DNA of 5,430 nt. Origin: Candidatus Methanophagaceae archaeon. GTDB taxonomy: Archaea; Halobacteriota; Syntropharchaeia; Alkanophagales; Methanospirareceae. Shown here piece after piece: positions 1-4,406 of the stretch; position 1 is the first letter of the stretch; every line of letters starts with the position of its first letter. The stretch is from assembly GCA_013374505.1 (NCBI GenBank), contig QENJ01000293.1, positions 1-5,430 of the forward strand. Direction: 5' to 3'. Position numbers and translations under genes: made by a program. The notes under the pieces were generated by a model. The model was not told the origin of the DNA and ran no database searches. It saw only the letters and a program-made list of their open reading frames with translations.

Positions 1-2
1 TT

Positions 3-224
3 AAGAGTGGATTTTTGAGTACGTATAGAAAAACGTTGGGTGAATATGCCTGTGCAATAGCAAAAACGGAAAACGGAATTTACGAGGATGCAAGGGGCTA
101 TCTTCGTTCGAGAACTGAAGATTTGGTAAGTGCGGTGCAGAAGTGCTTGGAAGGCGATTATAGCGGATTACGGACTATTGAACGGGAGTTGGTGTGGCGA
201 CCGGGTAGTGGGATGAAGATTTGA
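3..224 (+). CDS. Unrecognised protein, C-terminal part; start lies outside the window
   Basis: The frame is open from the first complete codon at 3 to a TGA at 222-224, so the visible 73 residues are probably the C-terminus of a longer gene. A TTG at 15 could start a 69-residue protein, but I see no convincing ribosome binding site before it, so I read it as partial. The sequence is soluble and mixed in charge, with a likely helical stretch (ARGYLRSRTEDLVSAVQKCL) and a basic tail ending GSGMKI. No signal peptide, membrane segment, metal motif or nucleotide-binding motif is visible. I do not recognise the family and assign no function. It points towards the accessory region that follows, and nothing downstream is cotranscribed with it. 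Coding status rests on frame length and plausible composition only. Confidence 0.5.
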   Translation, partial: KSGFLSTYRKTLGEYACAIAKTENGIYEDARGYLRSRTEDLVSAVQKCLEGDYSGLRTIERELVWRPGSGMKI

Positions 225-322
225 GTGTAAATAAAGAAGGATATAGATCAATACTACATAGATTAATAGATTGCATTAAGCTTATCTTCTAACACATTTA
301 TCCCTCCCGTTTTTCTGACTTG

Positions 323-506
323 GGGAACTCACAACCAATAATTTACCCAGCGTTACCGCAGAGAAAATTAGGTGTTGGGTATCAGGTGTCGGTAGCCCTA
401 TTCTAAAATCTAAATCCTCCACGTTCTCCGTGAACTATGCGGTTAATTTGGCACTATCGAGTTATTATGAGCATGCCTTTGGGTAAACTATTTATTGGGA
501 GTTCCC
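323..506. mobile_element. Candidate MITE-like element with 27-bp terminal inverted repeats
   Basis: The ends 323-349 and 480-506 are inverted copies of each other, 23 of 27 bases matching without gaps. Both start GGGAACTC at the outer edge and end TTTACCCA on the inner side. The bases immediately outside are TTG on both sides (320-322 and 507-509), which could be a 3-bp target duplication; 3 bp alone is weak evidence. The interior has a second, nested inverted pair (TTACCGCA at 353-360 and TGCGGTTAA at 438-446) and a short direct repeat (AGGTGT at 370 and 384). There is no open frame large enough for a transposase, so any movement would depend on one elsewhere. The terminal repeats do not match an insertion sequence family that I can name. 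It could instead be a non-mobile folded intergenic repeat. Confidence 0.45.
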
Positions 507-518
507 TTGCATTATTTC

Positions 519-598
519 ACTTAACGTTCCTGGGCTTTGCGAAGCCGCCGAAGGCGGTTTGGGCGAAGTGAAACGAAGCCGCAAAGCCCGTGTTATCT
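519..598 (-). other. attC-like recombination site
   Basis: On the minus strand the site runs from AGATAAC (598 to 592, R''-like) to GTTAAGT (525 to 519), the latter an exact fit to the R' consensus GTTRRRY. Between them lie long complementary arms, GGGCTTTGCG (589 to 580) and CGCAAAGCCC (541 to 532), enclosing a variable central part that has its own CCGCC-GAA-GGCGG hairpin (546-558). At 80 bp it is within the usual attC size range. Two points are atypical: R'' fits RYYYAAC only in part (AGATAAC), and the spacers between core and stem are unequal (2 versus 6 bases). The hairpin has no following T-run, so an intrinsic terminator is less likely, although it could still end the acetyltransferase message. 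Confidence 0.6.
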
Positions 599-1130
599 GC
601 CGTGCCGATATTATGTCTTTCTTGGTAATAGCAAAACAAAATTAGTAACCTCCTGCCGTTCCTTCCAACCAAGTTTCTGGTAAAAACTCCTTTTATACGA
701 TTCACGGTTTCGCCCATTCACCAGCATAAGCCGAGTGCAACCACGTTTTATGGCTTGCTCATTGACCACTTCCAGCAACCTGCGACCAACGCCTTTACCT
801 CGATCAGATTCACGTACAAACAATTCAGAGATATAACCCTCAGAGCCAGCCAACATCAAGTACGGTAGCCAATGAACTGCGATATATCCAATGAATTCAC
901 CGTTCTGGTTTTCCGCTACAAAAACAGTATGGCTTTCATCGGAATTACAAAGTTCCAGGTGTTGAGCAATACGTGCCTTTGTGTCCGCTGGAGATTCTTT
1001 ATTGACATGGTTAAACCAACCAAGTTCTCGCAGAATGGTAGAAATCGCACCAACATCACCCGCCGTTGCAGGACGGATACTTATTTCCGTACTATTTGAC
1101 ATCTTGTCTCCTCCTAAGCATGGCAGATAA
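525..1130 (-). mobile_element. Putative integron gene cassette carrying a GNAT acetyltransferase
   Basis: Read on the minus strand, this 606-bp unit begins TTATCTGCCATGC just after a G (complement of 1131), carries one gene preceded by a strong ribosome binding site, and ends in an 80-bp folded attC-like site cut at AAC-G/TTAAGT. The R'' end of that site (GCACGGCAGATAAC, 605 to 592) is the inverted complement of the cassette start (1131 to 1118) at 13 of 14 positions. In integron cassettes R'' pairs with the cassette's own first bases in the circular form, so this match is the expected signature and is hard to explain otherwise. Size, one gene per unit, a stop codon close to attC and the GNAT content are all typical. 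No integrase, attI or second attC is visible, so it would be a solitary (CALIN-like) cassette or a secondary-site insertion. Confidence 0.6.
611..1102 (-). CDS. GNAT-family N-acetyltransferase (cassette gene)
   Basis: This 163-residue protein is a complete single-domain GCN5-related acetyltransferase, which moves an acetyl group from acetyl-CoA to an amine. After an N-terminal 'SIRPAT..D' strand-helix opening (residues 7-16), it shows the central strands FVAENQNGEFIGYIAVHW (61-78) and ISELFVRESD (91-100). The acetyl-CoA pyrophosphate loop RGKGVG (101-106) follows, and then the C-terminal motif B SYKRSFYQKLGWKER (135-149) with the usual tyrosine and 'F-Y-x-K-L-G-W'. The ATG at 1102 is chosen because AGGAGG (1115 to 1110) lies 7 bases upstream. 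The stop is only 6 bases from the cassette-end repeat, as in integron cassettes. The start overlaps the upstream small ORF by 11 bases. The substrate cannot be read from the sequence; antibiotic, peptide and protein N-termini are all possible. It is probably horizontally acquired. Confidence 0.88.
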   Translation of the reverse strand: MSNSTEISIRPATAGDVGAISTILRELGWFNHVNKESPADTKARIAQHLELCNSDESHTVFVAENQNGEFIGYIAVHWLPYLMLAGSEGYISELFVRESDRGKGVGRRLLEVVNEQAIKRGCTRLMLVNGRNRESYKRSFYQKLGWKERQEVTNFVLLLPRKT

Positions 1131-1247
1131 CTTCGTTATATCCGCAATACTTCGCATATCATTCCATTTTGGTAGTATATCCGAACTACTTTGTATATAC
1201 CACCCTCTAGGTGAATACTTTTTCTTACCAAAATGTTGCCATATCAT
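1092..1247 (-). CDS. Small 51-residue ORF with perfect Shine-Dalgarno, overlapping the acetyltransferase start
   Basis: A minus-strand ATG at 1247 opens 51 codons ending in TAG at 1092-1094. It is preceded by AAGGAGGTG with 7 bases spacing, a perfect match to the 16S anti-Shine-Dalgarno and the strongest such site in the window. The product begins MIWQHFGKKKYSPRGWY, is basic and aromatic at the N-terminus, and ends in RRRQDVK; there is no membrane segment or known motif. Codon 39 ends exactly at the putative cassette junction (1131), so the last 12 codons belong to the cassette and the protein may be a truncated or fused version of an older gene. Its stop lies 11 bases inside the acetyltransferase gene, which would allow translational coupling. 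I do not recognise the family. The ribosome binding site makes translation likely; function is unknown. Confidence 0.5.
   Translation of the reverse strand: MIWQHFGKKKYSPRGWYIQSSSDILPKWNDMRSIADITKLSAMLRRRQDVK
1137..1198. repeat. Degenerate direct repeat, about 19-20 bp period
   Basis: Two 23-bp copies, 1137-1159 and 1176-1198, both start TATATCCG and agree at 19 of 23 positions, 39 bases apart. Weaker related units (ACTTCG or a variant, followed by ATATC) begin at about 1130, 1149, 1169 and 1188, giving an underlying step of 19-20 bases. The whole stretch lies inside the 51-codon ORF on the other strand, where the period is not a multiple of three, so it is not a simple amino acid repeat. 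It may be operator-like or an eroded tandem duplication. Confidence 0.35.
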
Positions 1248-1254
1248 TCTTTTA

Positions 1255-1263
1255 CACCTCCTT
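1255..1263 (-). promoter_or_regulatory. Perfect ribosome binding site for the small ORF
   Basis: On the minus strand this reads AAGGAGGTG, complementary to the 3' end of 16S rRNA over nine bases, and it ends 7 bases before the ATG at 1247. It decides that start. The core genes to the right (corrinoid protein, thymidylate kinase, activator) have nothing comparable, so the translation signal style differs between the accessory and core parts of the window. Confidence 0.6.
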
Positions 1264-1345
1264 CCTCAGGTTCAAACAACAGGTCTAGCAACTGACATTT
1301 AAAGAAACATTAAACTTATTTGAATTTAATAAAGGAAAATAAAAA
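1264..1345. promoter_or_regulatory. Divergent intergenic region upstream of pyrKD and the small ORF
   Basis: This 82-bp A/T-rich gap separates the minus-strand accessory genes from the plus-strand pyrimidine gene. On the plus strand CATTTAAAG (1295-1303) is a plausible archaeal TATA element; transcription would then start near 1327, leaving a short leader with AAAGGA (1331-1336) 9 bases before the ATG at 1346. On the minus strand the A/T-rich TTTATTAAATTC could serve the small ORF. These are consensus-based guesses, and no operator is evident. Confidence 0.3.
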
Positions 1346-3115
1346 ATGCCACTCAACATCCCCACACTGCATAGACTAGAAGAACTAAGAACAGAAACCG
1401 AAGTAGTACTGACCTTCAAGTTCCAGTCGCCCGAAATAGCCAAAGAAAGCGAACCCGGGCAATTCGTTATGGTCTGGAATCCCGGAGTAGACGAGATACC
1501 AATCTCAATTGCCGCTGCTACCACGACAGGTGAAATAGAAATAGCAATTGCGGATGTCGGCGATTGTAGTCACAGCCTACATCAAAAGCACGTAGGTGAT
1601 TTGATCGGTCTAAGAGGCCCCTATGGTAACGGATTCAGAATAACAGGCGAGAGGATTTGCATGGTCGCGGGCGGCTATGGTGCAGCGCCTTTACTGTTTG
1701 CCGCAAAGCGTGCAAAAGAATCAGGTAAGGACATTGTGGTTCTTGTAGGCGCAAAAAGTAGTGCAGAGCTTTTATATATCCATGATTTTGAGCGAATAGG
1801 CTGTGACGTAAGAATAGCGACCGAAGAGGGTTCTGAAGGCTACAAAGGGCTGGTCACAGCGTTATTAGACGAAATACTGGCTGCGGGTGAACGATTTGAA
1901 CAGGTGTTGACATGTGGTCCGGAACTGATGCTGGCACGAGTTTGTGCGATCACGAACCGGGCGAGGATACCCACGCAAGTCTCGGTAGAGCGAATAGTAA
2001 AATGTGGATGCGGTGCATGTGGCTCTTGTGACATTGGCGGTTATCAAGTTTGTAAAGACGGCCCGGTTTTCGATGCTGAGACGCTGAAACACACGGAATT
2101 TGGGATCTGGAAGCGCGAGAAGAGCGGTAAACGAATCCCTATTACGCTTGATACCGATGAGTTAATATCCCGGCCTTCTTCGCTTTTCACGCCCGAATAC
2201 GAACCCCTGTTAGCAACAAAATTCTGCGGGATTGATTTTAGCAATCCAATTGCGAACGCAGCAGGATTTGGCGTTTCCGGGAAGTTACTGTATAGATACG
2301 CAGTAGCAGGTGCGGGTGCTGTCGTGACAAAATCAGTTGGGCTGTATGAGCGAGAGGGCTACCCAAACCCTACATTCATTGAAGTATCGCCTCACAGCTA
2401 TGCAAATGCAATGGGGCTTCCAAACCCGGGGATCGAGAACTACGGACGGGAGATAGAAGATGCGAAACGTGCAGATGTGCCCTTGATACTGAGTATATTC
2501 GGTAAAGACGTGGCGGAATGCCGCGAAGTAGCGAAACGCGCTATCCGTTATCCCATAGACATGCTTGAATTTAATGCCTCCTGTCCACATTCGGATTTCG
2601 TTGCCGTTGAAAACAATCCTAAATTACTGAGGAGTATAATAAAGGAGATACGCGCGATTGTGCAGCCTATCCCTTTAGCTGTGAAAATATCGCCTAACGT
2701 GGGTGACCCGGCGGGATTTGCAATGACGCTGGAGAAGGCGGGTGCTGATGCTATCACCGCTATTAATACCGTAATGACTCGACCTCTTGACTCTACGCTG
2801 GGAATTCCTATTTTGGGCAATCCCTCGGGTTACGGCGGCAAATCGGGTACTGTACTTACGGTCGGCGGTAAGGAAGTCATTTTTGCTTTATATAAAGAGT
2901 TGAAGATACCCTTAATAGCAGTTGGAGGTATATTTTCCGCTAAGGACGTGATAGAATACGCGAAGAACGGTGCGAGTTTGTTTCAGGTTGGCAGTGCGTT
3001 GGTAAGTGAAGGACCCGCGATTTTTTCTAAGCTAAAAGAAGAGCTAAATGTGTTTCTTGTCGCAAATGGATATAAAGACATTGCGGAACTGGTGGGTGAA
3101 GCGCATAGGCGTTGA
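1346..3115 (+). CDS. pyrKD: PyrK-PyrD fusion: NAD-dependent dihydroorotate dehydrogenase (class 1B) with its electron transfer subunit
   Basis: This 589-residue protein oxidises dihydroorotate to orotate in de novo pyrimidine synthesis, in the cytosol, and passes electrons through FMN, [2Fe-2S] and FAD to NAD+. Residues 1-245 are PyrK: an FAD-binding barrel with P-I-S-I (52-55), the loop GLRGPYGNGF (88-97), nucleotide-binding VAGGYGAAPL (107-116), and the cluster cysteines C220-x4-C225-x2-C228-x7-C236 followed by KDGPVF. Residues 246-285 form a linker. From about 286 comes PyrD: NPIANAAGFG (300-309), TKS (328-330), NAMGLPNPGI (354-363), catalytic C413 in NASCPHS, VKISPN (446-451), INT (473-475) and the FMN phosphate loop around VGGIF (526-530) and QVGSALV (547-553). 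PyrK and PyrD are normally separate, adjacent genes, so the fusion is unusual. The usual FAD-contacting arginine before PISI is absent, as I recall for archaeal PyrK. The gene runs convergent to thymidylate kinase, 7 bases away. Confidence 0.92.
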   Translation: MPLNIPTLHRLEELRTETEVVLTFKFQSPEIAKESEPGQFVMVWNPGVDEIPISIAAATTTGEIEIAIADVGDCSHSLHQKHVGDLIGLRGPYGNGFRITGERICMVAGGYGAAPLLFAAKRAKESGKDIVVLVGAKSSAELLYIHDFERIGCDVRIATEEGSEGYKGLVTALLDEILAAGERFEQVLTCGPELMLARVCAITNRARIPTQVSVERIVKCGCGACGSCDIGGYQVCKDGPVFDAETLKHTEFGIWKREKSGKRIPITLDTDELISRPSSLFTPEYEPLLATKFCGIDFSNPIANAAGFGVSGKLLYRYAVAGAGAVVTKSVGLYEREGYPNPTFIEVSPHSYANAMGLPNPGIENYGREIEDAKRADVPLILSIFGKDVAECREVAKRAIRYPIDMLEFNASCPHSDFVAVENNPKLLRSIIKEIRAIVQPIPLAVKISPNVGDPAGFAMTLEKAGADAITAINTVMTRPLDSTLGIPILGNPSGYGGKSGTVLTVGGKEVIFALYKELKIPLIAVGGIFSAKDVIEYAKNGASLFQVGSALVSEGPAIFSKLKEELNVFLVANGYKDIAELVGEAHRR

Positions 3116-3122
3116 ATTACTG

Positions 3123-3731
3123 TTATAAGGACGCATTTACGATTTTTAGAATGTCCGCAAACACCATTTCCGCGGGTCTTTCGCCATTGATGACATGTAC
3201 ATTTTCAAATTCTTGTGCCAGCTCGTCATAAGTGCGCCAGATCTTCGCTATATGCTCTTCTTCTTCAAACAGTTCCAGATGAAACCGGTTCGTTTTTATC
3301 CGCTGAAGACAAACCTGGGGCGATACATGGAGCAGAAACGTGATGTCCGGCAGTATAAACCGGTCATTAATCTTCCGTAGCCAGTCGCGGTCTTCTATAC
3401 CCAAAGATCCAAAAGCAACAGAAGAAAAGAAGTAGCGGTCGGTTATCACAGTTATGTCCTGCTTTAACAGCGGGATTACTTCTTTCTCTAAGTGATGTGC
3501 TCTATCCGCCGTAAACAATAGCTGAAGGCATTCCGGACCGGTTCGCCATTCTTTTGTCAACTGCCCACGAATCAGACCACCGATAAGATTATTCGTGGGC
3601 TCTTTAGTAAGATGCACTTTTTTAAGCTGCTCCTTTAAGTAAACAGTCAATTTTCCCGCTTGCGTTGTAGAGCCCGCACCATCAAGCCCTTCAAACGCGA
3701 TGAATTTACCGGTATATGGATTTTTGTACAT
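3123..3731 (-). CDS. tmk: Thymidylate kinase (dTMP kinase), with a lysine-less Walker A loop
   Basis: The product phosphorylates dTMP to dTDP with ATP, the last kinase step specific to DNA thymidine nucleotides. At 202 residues it has normal length. Family marks in order are FEGLDGAGSTTQ (13-24, P-loop), TKEP (42-45), LLFTADRAHH (71-80), the DRY motif D98-R99-Y100 followed by SSVAFGS, PDITFLLHVSP (128-138) and a basic LID segment RIKTNRF (144-150) ahead of the IWRTYDEL helix. The Walker A lysine is replaced by Ser21 (TCT); this cannot be a single-base error, and all other motifs are intact, so it is probably a natural variant. In PDITFLLHVSP the usual aspartate is a histidine. The ATG at 3731 sits 5 bases after the corrinoid gene's stop with no close Shine-Dalgarno (the nearest, AAAGGAG, is 14 bases away), suggesting cotranscription and readthrough translation. 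Confidence 0.9.
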   Translation of the reverse strand: MYKNPYTGKFIAFEGLDGAGSTTQAGKLTVYLKEQLKKVHLTKEPTNNLIGGLIRGQLTKEWRTGPECLQLLFTADRAHHLEKEVIPLLKQDITVITDRYFFSSVAFGSLGIEDRDWLRKINDRFILPDITFLLHVSPQVCLQRIKTNRFHLELFEEEEHIAKIWRTYDELAQEFENVHVINGERPAEMVFADILKIVNASL

Positions 3732-3736
3732 AAAAG

Positions 3737-4342
3737 TTACACAAGCTCCTTTGCCTTCTTTACCGCGTCAATGGCATCCATACCGTAGCTGTTTGCACCG
3801 ATTTCCGAGGCATATTCCGAAGTGACTGCGCCTCCGCCGACCATTATCTTTACCGTGTAGCCTTCTTCTTCAAAATACTTTATTACCTCTGCCATATATG
3901 CCCGTGTTGTCGTAAGTAACGCAGACATTGCGAGGATGTCGGCTTCGGCTTCACGCACGGCATCCGCAAATTGCTCCTTGCTGACGTCCGTGCCGAGGTC
4001 AATTACTTCAAAACCTTCTGAAGACAGCATTATATTGACTATATCTTTCCCGATATCGTGAACGTCTCCTTTGACCGTACCGATAACGATTTTACCTATA
4101 CTATTTTTTCCCGCTTCTTTTAGTAGCGGTTTAAGAATATCTAACGCTTTTTTCGCGTTCCAGCCCGCGACCATGAGTTCCGCGTCAAAGTATATTTCTT
4201 TGTAACCATCTCCGATTTCCCTTAGTCCACTGGTCAGCTCGTCAATAACGCCATATACATCCGTTCCACTGTTCAGCATTTCGTCGCAAAAAGATTCTAT
4301 ACTCTTCTTTTTTACGTCAAGCAGTGCGTCCACTGTGTCCAT
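3737..4342 (-). CDS. Corrinoid (methyl-accepting) protein, MtaC/MtbC/MttC type
   Basis: This 201-residue cytosolic protein carries cobalamin and shuttles a methyl group between a substrate-specific methyltransferase and a second acceptor such as coenzyme M or tetrahydro(methano)pterin. Residues 1-80 form the N-terminal helical cap (contains GYKEIYFDAELMVAGWNAKKAL). Residues 82-201 form the Rossmann-like B12 domain with D93-x-H95-x-x-G98 (GDVHDIGKDI), whose histidine binds cobalt from below, then S140-x-L142 followed by LTTT, and the GGGAV loop (169-173) that lines the nucleotide tail. The length is typical. The ATG at 4342 has no Shine-Dalgarno, but a TATA-like element lies about 27 bases upstream, which would suit a leaderless transcript. 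It is divergent from a corrinoid activator and followed by tmk after 5 bases. Which substrate it serves (methanol, methylamines, methoxyaromatics) cannot be told; no methyltransferase is in view. Confidence 0.9.
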   Translation of the reverse strand: MDTVDALLDVKKKSIESFCDEMLNSGTDVYGVIDELTSGLREIGDGYKEIYFDAELMVAGWNAKKALDILKPLLKEAGKNSIGKIVIGTVKGDVHDIGKDIVNIMLSSEGFEVIDLGTDVSKEQFADAVREAEADILAMSALLTTTRAYMAEVIKYFEEEGYTVKIMVGGGAVTSEYASEIGANSYGMDAIDAVKKAKELV

Positions 4343-4406
4343 AGGATTAATAAGGTAAACAAAGATTTAAAATACCGTTTTCCCTTTGTACTACTGGTAA
4401 AGTTTT
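4343..4406. promoter_or_regulatory. Shared divergent promoter region between the corrinoid protein and its activator
   Basis: The 64-bp gap contains GATTTAAAATA (4364-4374), nearly palindromic in its TTTAAA core. Read to the left, the centre of TTTTAAAT is about 27 bases from the corrinoid ATG, the spacing of an archaeal TATA box to a leaderless start. Read to the right, transcription would begin near 4397, giving a leader of about 10 bases before the activator ATG at 4407. One element could therefore serve both genes and tie their expression together. There is no clear ribosome binding site on either side. Confidence 0.45.

Noticed and set aside
531..590. Strong hairpin as an intrinsic terminator
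   Set aside because: No T-run follows on either strand, and the core sequences plus the match to the cassette start fit attC better.
517..717. 66-codon minus-strand ORF across the attC-like site
   Set aside because: It starts inside the acetyltransferase in another frame and runs into folded non-coding DNA; the acetyltransferase frame has the ribosome binding site and clear GNAT motifs.
1127..1140. ATAACTTCGTTATA resembles a loxP arm
   Set aside because: It has one extra base relative to the loxP arm, no 8-bp spacer and no second arm. It is explained by the cassette core GTTATCT and a small ATAAC-TTC-GTTAT palindrome.
1066..1302. 78-codon plus-strand ORF opposite the small ORF
   Set aside because: Low-complexity hydrophobic translation with no ribosome binding site, antisense to a frame with a perfect one.
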